Origin: Rugalucina vietnamica
Lineage: Eukaryota > Mollusca > Bivalvia > Lucinida > Lucinidae
Direction: 5' to 3'
Assembly (NCBI GenBank): GCA_964017185.1
Contig: OZ024875.1
Coordinates: 63,979,043-64,043,042, forward strand
DNA length: 64,000 bases
Shown: positions 56,045 to 64,000 of the stretch, in pieces
Layout: every line of letters begins with the position of its first letter
Position numbering within the stretch: position 1 is the stretch's first letter
The notes under the pieces: generated by a model
What the model saw: only the letters and a program-made list of their open reading frames with translations
Told to the model about the DNA's origin: nothing
The model's database searches: none
Program-made: the position numbers and the translations under genes

Positions 56045-59000
56045 TTAAGCTCTGCTTAGGGTGTCTGGAATGATATTATCTCTTCCTCGGATATGTCTGA
56101 TGTCAAGATTGTGCTCTTGCAACATGAGACTCCACCTGAGTAAACGCTGGTTCTTGTTTTTCATTTTATGTATGAAAGTCAGTGGATTGTGGTCACTGAA
56201 GACAACAATTGGTGCATGTGAAGAAGCTAAGTAAACTTCAAAGTGCTGAAGCGCAAGGATTAGAGATAGGCATTCTTTCTCTATGGTAGAGTAATTTCTC
56301 TGATGCTTGTTAAACTTTTTGGAAAAATAACAAACAGGATGGTCAACACCATTGTCATCTTCTTGCAACAATACACTGCCTGCACCAACATCACTGGCAT
56401 CTACAGCCAACTTGAACTCTTTGTCAAAACTTGGTGCTAAGAGAACCGGAGCACCTCTAAGTATGGCCTTGAGCTTATCAAATGACTTCTGGCAGTCATC
56501 CGTCCAAACATACTTGGCCTTCTTACCAAGCAAGTTTGTCAGAGGCTCAGCTATAGCCGAGAAGTTGTTGCAGAATTTCCTGTAATATCCAGCCATACCC
56601 AGAAAGCGCATCAGTTGTCTTTTGCTAGTAGGTACAGGAAAATCTGAGATAGCCTCAACTTTAGCTTCTACAGGTTTTACCTGACCTTGACCTACAATGT
56701 GTCCAAGAAATGTCAAGTTTGCATGGCAAAATTCACTTTTTGCCAAGTTCACAGTTAGTTTAGCATCACTTAGCCGGTCAAAGAATGTGCTGATTGTCTG
56801 CAAGTGTTGTTGACACTCCTCACTGAAGATAATAGCGTCGTCGATATAGGCTTTACAGCCATCCAGATTGGAAATCAAACTGTTGACCAGCCGCTGAAAA
56901 GTCGCAGGCAAGTTCTTCATTCCAAATGGCATGACTTTATACTGGTACAGTCCATCTGGTGTAACAAATGCCGAGATCTCCTTTGCTCTGTCCGTGAGGG
57001 GTATCTGCCAAAATCCCTTTAGCAGATCGAACTTTGTAACATACTTGGCATGTCCAATATTATCAATGCAGTCATCGATTCGTGGGATGGGAAAAGTGTC
57101 TGTTTTAGTGACAGAATTGACTTTTCGATAGTCTGTGCACATTCTAAATGTCCCGTCTGGCTTTGGTACAAGAATACAAGGAGAACTCCATTCACTTTGG
57201 CTGGGTTCAATGAAATCATTGTCCAGCAAATATTGAACTTCTTCCCTGAGATATTGCTGTTTTACAGGGTTCATTCTGTAAGGATGTTGCTTTACAGGTT
57301 TTGAACCTTCAATAATGTCAACATCATGATAGATTTTGTCAGTTCTGGATGGAATGTCCGGAAATAAGTGCTCATATTCGAGAACTAACTGTTTCAGTTC
57401 AAGTCTTTTGTCTGAATCAAGGTGAGACAGTTTCTGATCAAGATTCTGTAGTATGTCAGAATTCTGGAGTTTCGATGACGAGGGATCAGATTTCTCCAAG
57501 TTGAAGTCCTCAGAGTCCATTTGATTTTGTTCATGAGGGACAGAATTAACTATATTTACTGATGAAATAACAGAACTATCCCTATCAATATACTTCTTGA
57601 GCATATTAAAGTGACATAGCTGTTTTTGCTTGCGCCTCCCAGGAGTGTTAACAATGTAATTCACGTCACTTAACTTTTTATCAACAGTATAGGGGCCATA
57701 ATATCTAGCTTGTAAAGGTCTGCCAGGAATGGGCAAGAGAGCAAGTACCTTGTCTCCAGGTTCAAAATTTCTGTCTTTAGCATTTTCATCATAACGAATC
57801 TTCATTTTGCTTTGAGCAGATTTGAGATTGGACCGAGCTGCATCACAGGCCTTTGATAGTCTGTTTTTGAAATCAGACACATACTGAAGTAAGTTCAAAG
57901 AACTGTCATCATCTGAGAGAAATTTCTCTTTTAGAAGTTTTAACGGTCCACGTACAGTGTGCCCAAAAACAAGCTCAAATGGGCTGAACCCCAGAGACTC
58001 TTGTACAGATTCTCTTACAGCAAATAGAAGCAAGTGTATGCCTTCATCCCAATCTTTTTCAGTGTCAAAGCAGTAAGATCTGATCATGTTTTTCAAAGTT
58101 TGATGGAATCTTTCTAAGGCACCTTGGCTTTCAGGGTGGTAAGCCGATGACTTGTATTGCTTAATTCCAAGTTCGTACATGACTTGCTGAAAAATTCCTG
58201 ACATAAAATTTGAGCCCTGGTCTGACTGGATAGATTTTGGGAGGCCTACAAATGTGAAGAACTTCACAAGTGCATTAACTATTGTTTTAGCCTTGATATT
58301 TCTGAGTGGGATAGCTTCAGGAAAGCGAGTTGAAGCACACATTATGGTCAGAAGATATTCACAACCTTTCTTTGTTTTGGGTAAGGGACCTACACAATCA
58401 ATAATCACTCTGCTGAAAGGTTCATCAAAGGCAGGAATGGGCTGCAATTGAGCTTTTGGAATGGTCTGATTGGGCTTTCCTACCATTTGACAAGTGTGGC
58501 AGGATTTGCAATGCTGTGAAACATCAGATTTTAATCTTGGCCAGTAGAAATGATTTAGAATCTTGTGATAGGTCTTATTTACACCTAAATGGCCTGACAT
58601 TGGAGTTTCATGGGCCAAGTTTAAGATTTCAGGGCGATAAACCCTAGGGATCACAATTTGATGGTTAACAGTCCACTCATCTTCTGCTGAGACATCTGGA
58701 GGATGCCATTTTCGCATTAATATGCCATTTTTGACATAATAGCAAACAGGGACCTGGGATATTTCTTTTTCATCTAAAGCCCTTTCAAATAAAGGCGAGA
58801 TCTCAGAATCACTGTGTTGTTCTTTACAAAGCTGTGACCTTGACATCTGGTCATGACCTTGATCATTTGACGTTGAGGGTGAAAGGTCATTTTCTGACCC
58901 CAACCTTGGATTGCTAGGGTCAGTCTGAATATCAGACTGACTAGGGGAAAGAGATGTTGAAATCTCTTTATTAAAGGACTGACCTATCAAAGTGTCAGTT

Positions 59001-60970
59001 AAATTTATGTCCTGCATCCCATCATATAATTTGGCTTTCTTTGCCATTGCCCTAGTGACAGCACAAGAAGGGTAAAGGTCAGGAATTTCCTGCTCAATGA
59101 GATCAGGCGGTTGATCAACACATGGTGTGCTGGTCAAAAGTGGGTTTACCACAACCTTATCTCCTGCCAAATCATTGCCTAACAGCAAATGAATACCTTT
59201 AAAGGGTAAGGAAGGTCTAATACCTACAGCCACGGGACCTTTAACTAAGTCTGAGGACAAATAGATATTATGGAGCGGTACATTAACAAATCCACACTCT
59301 ACGCCCTGGATAAGGACACTTGTCCCAGAAGAAGACTTCTCGGAAAATGGCAAGGTATCTGCCAAGATAAGGGATTGAGAAGCTCCGGTATCTCGTAAGA
59401 TTTTGATAGGGGTAGACTGGGCAGAGTCACTGTTAAGTGACACAAAACCATCTGATAAGAATGGTTCATAAATCTCCATAATAGAATCCTCAGAGACTGA
59501 CTCTTTACAAGTTCTGGTCAGTATAGGGTTTTCTTCCTGGATACAAGACTGTGGTTTAGCCTTTAAGGAGGTGAGACCTGTCGGTTTAGCACTATCTAGA
59601 TTTTCTCTTTCTTTCTTTCGTTTCAGTGCCAAACATTCAGAAATAATGTGGCCAGTTTTCTTAGAATAATTACAAATTGGCTGGGATAAGGGATTTTGTC
59701 CTTTGTTTTCACTAGAAAATTTGGGTTTTGGACTGGAATTGTCAGTTGGATTACTGGGATTGGCTTTGGGACCGGACTGAGGGGAATATGGTTTTGACTG
59801 AGGGGTAATTTGCTTTGATTGAGGGTTATATGGTTTCCTAGGATATGGCTTGTTGACAAATGAAGCCTTATGAGTCAAAGCATAGTCATCAGCTAAACGT
59901 GCTGCTGTTTCCAAGTTTTCAACTTCTCTTTCGTTCAAGAAAGCCTTAACATCAGAATTTATGCACCGTTTGAATTCTTCAACAAGCATGAGCTGCCTTA
60001 GCTTTGCATGATCAGAACCTACTTTCTTTGAAGAACACCATCTATCAAATAGTTGCTCTTTTGTTCTAGCAAACTCAACATGAGTCTGGTCATGTTCTTT
60101 TCTACAGTCTCTAAATTTCTGCCTGTATGCCTCAGGGACCAGCTCATAAGCCTTAAGAATAAGTTCCTTTACTGTATCATAATCTGAGCTTTGCTCAAGA
60201 GAAAGCTGAGTGTAAATTTCTCGAGCTTTACCAATTACAACACTTTGCAAAAGCAAGGTCCAGTGCTCTTTTGGCCATTTCAAGTTTTCTGCCACCTTCT
60301 CAAAATGTAAAAAATATTTGTCAACCTCTTTTTCTTGAAATGGAGGAACGAGACGAATGTGTTTCGTGACATCAAATACCATACTAGTGGCCAAAGGCAA
60401 AGATTTTGATTTAGATTTGCCTTGTAACTCAAGCTCTTTCATTTTTAACTCAAATTGTAGCTTTTCCTTTTCAATTTCAAGCTGTTCTTTTTCAATTTCA
60501 AGCTTTTCTGCTCTTTCTAACTTTTCTTGTTCCATTTCCCTTTGTTTTTCCTTCTCTCGTTCTTCCATTTCTAGTCTTAATTTCTCAAGTTCTAATTTTT
60601 CTCTATGCATTCTATCTTCTCGTTCTATAGTTTCTAACCTTATTCTCTCTTCTCGCTCCTCTTTCTCCCTTCTTATTCTCTCCTCTTGATCTAATCTTAA
60701 TTTTTCTAATGTAATTTGATTTTTTATTTCAATTTCTCTCAGCTGCAAGTCAGTCTGAGTGACTAGAATCTTAGAGGTAGCCGAGGAATCAAAAATTTCC
60801 TCGTCAACAAAAAACTGAATCAAAATGTTCTTAATTTCATGTTTTAACATGGAAGTCTTGATATTTGACAACCCATAATGATCAGCTATGTCTAAGAGGT
60901 CACTCTTTTTGGCCTTATCTAACAGCTCCTGAGAAGGCGCAGCAATAAAGTCACTTAGTTTGAATGACAT
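56045..60970 (-). CDS. Gag-Pol polyprotein, order Gag-PR-IN-RT-RNase H
   Basis: One uninterrupted 1641-residue frame. Residues about 75-190 form a Glu/Lys/Arg-rich coiled coil. About 195-365 is a capsid-like Gag whose C-terminal half (about 280-360) resembles the SCAN domain. A zinc knuckle at 433-446 has Ser436 in place of the second Cys. The aspartic protease D-T-G-A-S starts at 527. Integrase follows: an H-H-C-C domain near 790-825, catalytic Asp ~859, Asp ~916 and Glu ~951, then a G-P-Y module near 1090-1130. Reverse transcriptase comes after integrase (about 1265-1450, Y-I-D-D at ~1374), and RNase H ends the protein (from ~1520). The RT and integrase are Ty3/gypsy-like, but the integrase-before-RT order is that of Ty1/copia; this combination defines the Gmr1 group. 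Gag and Pol share one frame, so their ratio must be set by processing or another route. Confidence 0.95.
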   Translation of the reverse strand: MSFKLSDFIAAPSQELLDKAKKSDLLDIADHYGLSNIKTSMLKHEIKNILIQFFVDEEIFDSSATSKILVTQTDLQLREIEIKNQITLEKLRLDQEERIRREKEEREERIRLETIEREDRMHREKLELEKLRLEMEEREKEKQREMEQEKLERAEKLEIEKEQLEIEKEKLQFELKMKELELQGKSKSKSLPLATSMVFDVTKHIRLVPPFQEKEVDKYFLHFEKVAENLKWPKEHWTLLLQSVVIGKAREIYTQLSLEQSSDYDTVKELILKAYELVPEAYRQKFRDCRKEHDQTHVEFARTKEQLFDRWCSSKKVGSDHAKLRQLMLVEEFKRCINSDVKAFLNEREVENLETAARLADDYALTHKASFVNKPYPRKPYNPQSKQITPQSKPYSPQSGPKANPSNPTDNSSPKPKFSSENKGQNPLSQPICNYSKKTGHIISECLALKRKKERENLDSAKPTGLTSLKAKPQSCIQEENPILTRTCKESVSEDSIMEIYEPFLSDGFVSLNSDSAQSTPIKILRDTGASQSLILADTLPFSEKSSSGTSVLIQGVECGFVNVPLHNIYLSSDLVKGPVAVGIRPSLPFKGIHLLLGNDLAGDKVVVNPLLTSTPCVDQPPDLIEQEIPDLYPSCAVTRAMAKKAKLYDGMQDINLTDTLIGQSFNKEISTSLSPSQSDIQTDPSNPRLGSENDLSPSTSNDQGHDQMSRSQLCKEQHSDSEISPLFERALDEKEISQVPVCYYVKNGILMRKWHPPDVSAEDEWTVNHQIVIPRVYRPEILNLAHETPMSGHLGVNKTYHKILNHFYWPRLKSDVSQHCKSCHTCQMVGKPNQTIPKAQLQPIPAFDEPFSRVIIDCVGPLPKTKKGCEYLLTIMCASTRFPEAIPLRNIKAKTIVNALVKFFTFVGLPKSIQSDQGSNFMSGIFQQVMYELGIKQYKSSAYHPESQGALERFHQTLKNMIRSYCFDTEKDWDEGIHLLLFAVRESVQESLGFSPFELVFGHTVRGPLKLLKEKFLSDDDSSLNLLQYVSDFKNRLSKACDAARSNLKSAQSKMKIRYDENAKDRNFEPGDKVLALLPIPGRPLQARYYGPYTVDKKLSDVNYIVNTPGRRKQKQLCHFNMLKKYIDRDSSVISSVNIVNSVPHEQNQMDSEDFNLEKSDPSSSKLQNSDILQNLDQKLSHLDSDKRLELKQLVLEYEHLFPDIPSRTDKIYHDVDIIEGSKPVKQHPYRMNPVKQQYLREEVQYLLDNDFIEPSQSEWSSPCILVPKPDGTFRMCTDYRKVNSVTKTDTFPIPRIDDCIDNIGHAKYVTKFDLLKGFWQIPLTDRAKEISAFVTPDGLYQYKVMPFGMKNLPATFQRLVNSLISNLDGCKAYIDDAIIFSEECQQHLQTISTFFDRLSDAKLTVNLAKSEFCHANLTFLGHIVGQGQVKPVEAKVEAISDFPVPTSKRQLMRFLGMAGYYRKFCNNFSAIAEPLTNLLGKKAKYVWTDDCQKSFDKLKAILRGAPVLLAPSFDKEFKLAVDASDVGAGSVLLQEDDNGVDHPVCYFSKKFNKHQRNYSTIEKECLSLILALQHFEVYLASSHAPIVVFSDHNPLTFIHKMKNKNQRLLRWSLMLQEHNLDIRHIRGRDNIIPDTLSRA

Positions 60971-61059
60971 GGTTGCTTTTTGCTGGCTTTAGCTATTTAA
61001 ACAGCAAACAGTGAAGATACTTTAGAATTGTAAATAAATTTGGTGCACAAGAAATTTCA

Positions 61060-61079
61060 ATCCCGGACTCGAGCCCCCA
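61060..61079 (-). promoter_or_regulatory. Primer-binding site, tRNA-Pro-like
   Basis: Four bases inside the 5' LTR the minus strand reads TGGGGGCTCGAGTCCGGGAT. It matches the complement of the 3' end of proline tRNA except for two extra bases (AG) in the middle. The TGG pairs with the tRNA CCA end. Confidence 0.75.
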
Positions 61080-61083
61080 ATTC

Positions 61084-61896
61084 TGTTACGTGCCAGGCGT
61101 AACTAGAAGATTAAGGAAACCAACAAGTTGGTTAGCCAGCAACAAGCTTTGTTTAAAATTTAACAAATCTATTTAGAAGTGATTTAACCAGTAATTACAT
61201 GTGAAACAATCAAAAGCATATATACAATCAAACAAAAATGAATGTACAATACCTTTCAAGATGTTAATTCCCTTAAAGAATGTCTGAATGTCCCTCAGAA
61301 TTTTTTCACACAAGTCTGTATCAGTTTCTGATCCCAAGAATTAAAGTTTGTTTCAAAATAGCACTATGTCCCAATCCAGAATCGAATATCACAAAGTAAT
61401 CCAAGAATAAGTTTAAATTCCAGTAAGATAGATTTTGACTTCTTAATAGTAACAGTACCCAAAGATTGTCCTTATGAAAATTTGTAGCCCTTATATAGCA
61501 CTGAGGTTCAGGATTCTTCCAGCAAATTCTATGATATCATATACTAAAAATAACAAGTTGTTTACCAAAATTTAATGTTCTGGAATATTGTAGAGAGGCC
61601 ATTATTCTTCCAGAAAATTCCACAATATTCTTTTGACATAAAAAAGATTTTTCTAGAAGATTCTACATCTTTGGTTCTTCCAGATTTTTCCGTCAAAGAA
61701 CAATTTGAAATTTCTAGAAAATTCTGAAGTAAACAACCTGTTTATGTCCAATATCTGGGACACTAAAAGTAAATAATTGCTAAGGACAACAAGTAAACAT
61801 CATATGTATAACATCATACTTTCCTGGGCATACTCCCTTGGGAAGTTTACCAGTACTGAATGCACATCTTTCAACAAGTAACTGTCATACATAACA
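61084..61896 (-). mobile_element. 5' LTR of the Gmr1-type retrotransposon
   Basis: 813 bp. On the minus strand a TATA box (TATATAA) lies at 61,491-61,497 and should direct transcription towards the Gag-Pol frame; the same box is at 55,489-55,495 in the other LTR. Confidence 0.95.
61491..61497 (-). promoter_or_regulatory. TATA box in the 5' LTR
   Basis: Minus-strand 'agtgcTATATAAggg'. It is in the middle of the LTR, as expected for a U3/R boundary a short distance downstream. Confidence 0.5.
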
Positions 61897-62255
61897 CTAT
61901 ATCTCTTGAACATGTAGATGGATCAAGTTGATACTTTGTGTGTTGGTAGATATTGGTCTGAAGTTTTATGCTGTACCATTATGACCCACCCTGGGTGAAC
62001 TTGAGGTCAAGGTCATGGCCTTAGAAATTTTTGGTTAAAGTTTTGGGTTAAAGATTTTTTAAGTCTATATATCTCTATGATGATGGATCAAGTTGAAACT
62101 TTGCATGTTTGTGGATATTGGTCTGAAATTTTATGCTGTACCATCACAACCCACCTGAGCGACCTTGAGGTCAAGGTCATGGGTCATAGATTTTGATAAG
62201 TTTAGTGACAAAGCACAAGTCAGGCGAGCTACGCTGTCCTGCGACAGCTCTTATT
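61897..62255. repeat. Family D element, right part
   Basis: Continues family D with two diverged units containing 'gaggtcaaggtcatgg' and ends 'caagtcaggcgagctacgct', the inverse of the start at 53.9 kb (TAGCTCGCCTG), followed by a hairpin 'gctgtcctgcgacagc'. Confidence 0.75.
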
Positions 62256-62313
62256 ATTTAAGGGCACTCACTTTGACTGTCTTCAAGGCCTAGTATCTGT
62301 TAAACTTTATATG

Positions 62314-62551
62314 AACCGCCTCGTGGGAAAACCAACAATGTGGTTTCCGAACAGGTCTGACACAAACCGACCTGTACAAGCACAGGAAAGAGCTGGAAGC
62401 TTGAAATTTCGGATTTTAGAAAGTAGAGGAATTGTACTATCTGTGTAGTGAAAACAAAGGCGCTGATCAGCTTCGCGGTTACCGCGAAGCTGATCTGCGT
62501 CTTTGTTTTCGCATATGCAGATTGTTGGTTTTCTTAAGAGGTGGCTCATTT
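62314..62551. repeat. MITE family B, full copy
   Basis: Both ends present, with a perfect central palindrome 'agcttcgcggttaccgcgaagct' type (the central 20 bases are self-complementary). The longest open frame over it is repeat-derived. Confidence 0.88.
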
Positions 62552-63400
62552 TATATGAGTTTTGCATCAAAAGACACTCAGGCAATTAAGCAGATGAAGT
62601 TTATACATTAACTTGACTTTGAATTGAAAAATATATTTTTGCCCTTTTCTGACCCAAATAAAAAATGTGATGCACGAAATTACGTCGAAAATGTGTTTTG
62701 TCGAAAATTTTGTAACTTCAAAAATATTCACCGCAAAATTTTGAGATTTATTCCTAGAATACTAGCCTATAGGTCCACATTTTGAGCCACCAACCACCAG
62801 GGTTAGGGTAAAGGTTTGGGTATGGGGACATTTTCGACAAATGTAATTTTCGACGAAATGTCGCGGACTCGAAAAAATGATTTTGGATGGTTTTGAACCA
62901 TGGGAAAGAGAATCTAAAAATTGATTTTCTCTGGCCTTCTCTACTGTCAGCTATGTTGTGGACATTCTTTAGAATCGTCACTGTCTAAAGGAAGTTTATC
63001 AAGTGCACACTGAAGTGAGACCCTAAAAGTTTATTTACCCCAAAATACTTACTCTAACCTGCAAAAAAATATAAAAAAGGTTTAACAACTTGTACTTCAG
63101 TCATCAGAAGGGTCAAATACATCATTTAAAACAAACGTTTATAATAGAATCATGTGTGATGAAAATCACTTCTTCATGGTTGACCCAATTACTTCTCATG
63201 TACATGTAAATGGCATACTAAATGCAAAGTCGCATTTGTAAACAAACCCTTAGTGCAGAATCTGTGGATACCCACCAACATGTGCAGCATGTGTCACATC
63301 ATATTAACTGCAAGACTGTATAGTATACCAAGTGTCTAACTAAAATGTGCACACGTAACAGCTTTTGTGTTGCAGAGTGGTAACATGGTGACTTCTGGAT
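62552..63400. other. No gene recognised
   Basis: AT-rich, with several 'tcgaaaat'/'attttcga' repeats at 62,680-62,860. No exon of NICN1 identified. Confidence 0.4.
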
Positions 63401-63401
63401 T

Positions 63402-63580
63402 ATGTTGACCATGAATTTCTTTCAATTCGTATAATGTGTAACACTATCATTAGGCAATCAAGGATAAAACTTAACACATTTGACTCAGGATTATGTTAAC
63501 CATGAATTTCTTTCAACCCATATAATATGTAACGCTATCATTTGGCTATCAAGGATAAATACTAACACATTTGACTAAGA
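63402..63580. repeat. ~90-bp tandem duplication
   Basis: The segment from 'gattatgttgaccatgaatt' to 'aacacatttgact' occurs twice in direct order (about 63,402-63,485 and 63,490-63,577) with about 10 differences. Confidence 0.8.
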
Positions 63581-64000
63581 GGGCAAGACTGTCAAAATTC
63601 AACATCTATCATTCAAGTCTGCACATTTTGTCAAAAAATTCAGGAACAAGCCCAAACATTAGGGGCCATGTGCTAATGGGCCACTTTTAGTCTTTTCCCC
63701 TGTCTATGATCCTTATGACAAATAAGCTGAGTTTTTTTTGTTTTTTTTTGGTTTTGTTTTTTTATCTTTGGAGTTTTGGAGAAACCAAAGGTAGCAGTGC
63801 TTCTTTTTTCTAATAACAAAATATTAAAAAAAAACTATCAGTTGCTAACAAAAAGTCTGCCTTTACAAAGTGCACCAGAATACCGGTACTTTTTGTTAAC
63901 CTTGTTTTACATTATTTTCAACTGAAAGCCAAAATGTATCAAATATGTCATCCATCAGTATATATGTGCATGCTATATACAGCTATTTTATAAATAAAAC
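63581..64000. other. No gene recognised
   Basis: Includes a T-rich stretch at 63,733-63,765 and AT-rich sequence up to the window edge. Confidence 0.4.

Larger units (their letters stand above)
55082..61896 (-). mobile_element. Complete Ty3/gypsy (Gmr1-type) LTR retrotransposon
   Basis: 6815 bp with two near-identical LTRs, primer-binding site, one intact Gag-Pol frame, polypurine tract, and a CTAT target duplication (55,078-55,081 and 61,897-61,900). No envelope gene. It splits family D: joining the flanks gives 'agtctatatctc', as in the undisturbed paralogous segment at 62,063-62,075. All required parts are present, so it may be a recently active copy, apart from an altered zinc knuckle. 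Confidence 0.95.

Noticed and set aside
60357-60689. Serine-rich 110-residue plus-strand frame
   Set aside because: Antisense of the Glu/Lys coiled-coil codons of the retrotransposon Gag; the low complexity explains the open frame.
62800-62815. Telomere-like 'ggttagggt'
   Set aside because: Only one and a half TTAGGG units; no array, so not a telomeric repeat.
62997-63075. Possible 6-base exon between 'tttttttgcag' and 'gtaagt' on the minus strand
   Set aside because: Strong splice-like signals, but an exon this small with no coding partner cannot be supported.

Overview
The window is nuclear DNA of an animal, most likely a mollusc and probably a bivalve. The evidence is AT-rich sequence with spliced genes, a metazoan tubulin-modification gene (NICN1) spread over more than 18 kb, B-box/NHL-like genes of the type expanded in bivalves, and dense tRNA-derived SINEs, MITEs, Penelope-like retroelements and a Gmr1-type Ty3/gypsy retrotransposon. 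The animal/lophotrochozoan placement is well supported; the bivalve assignment is inference from repeat and gene-family flavour. No bacterial features (operons, Shine-Dalgarno sites, CRISPR) are present.

Layout: 0-9 kb holds SINEs, MITEs and a cluster of 3' ends of a Penelope-like retroelement. At 9.0-11.2 kb (minus) is an intact single-coding-exon TRIM-like protein with two B-boxes, a coiled coil and a beta-propeller. At 14.2-16.1 kb a decayed reverse-transcriptase copy lies between inverted copies of its own 3' tail. At 17.3-18.2 kb (minus) is a second, propeller-only paralogue of the 9-kb gene; both have a splice acceptor exactly one base before the ATG. From 20 to 29 kb lie long arrays of a ~455-bp repeat, split by a ~5-kb insertion.

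From 48.3 down to 30.05 kb on the minus strand I could assemble six in-phase exons of Nicolin-1 (NICN1, a subunit of the tubulin polyglutamylase complex). They include the natural C-terminus; the first ~45 codons are missing and must lie upstream, perhaps beyond the window. Its introns hold a Tc1-like inverted-repeat element, a 1.1-kb tandem duplication, a ~4-kb foldback-like palindrome built of mirrored tandem repeats, a 262-bp-arm near-perfect palindrome, and many MITEs.

From 49.2 to 51.7 kb is a 2.44-kb element with ~0.5-kb terminal inverted repeats beginning CACACTGG and a 5-bp target duplication. From 53.9 to 62.3 kb a repeat-rich element is interrupted by a complete 6.8-kb LTR retrotransposon (55,082-61,896, minus). 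It encodes one 1641-aa Gag-Pol in the order Gag-protease-integrase-RT-RNase H, the unusual Gmr1 arrangement, and its LTRs are nearly identical. The last 1.4 kb holds only a short tandem duplication.

The host genes share no pathway I can see. The region reads as two tandem immune-type TRIM-like genes and one large ciliary/microtubule gene embedded in layered mobile elements.
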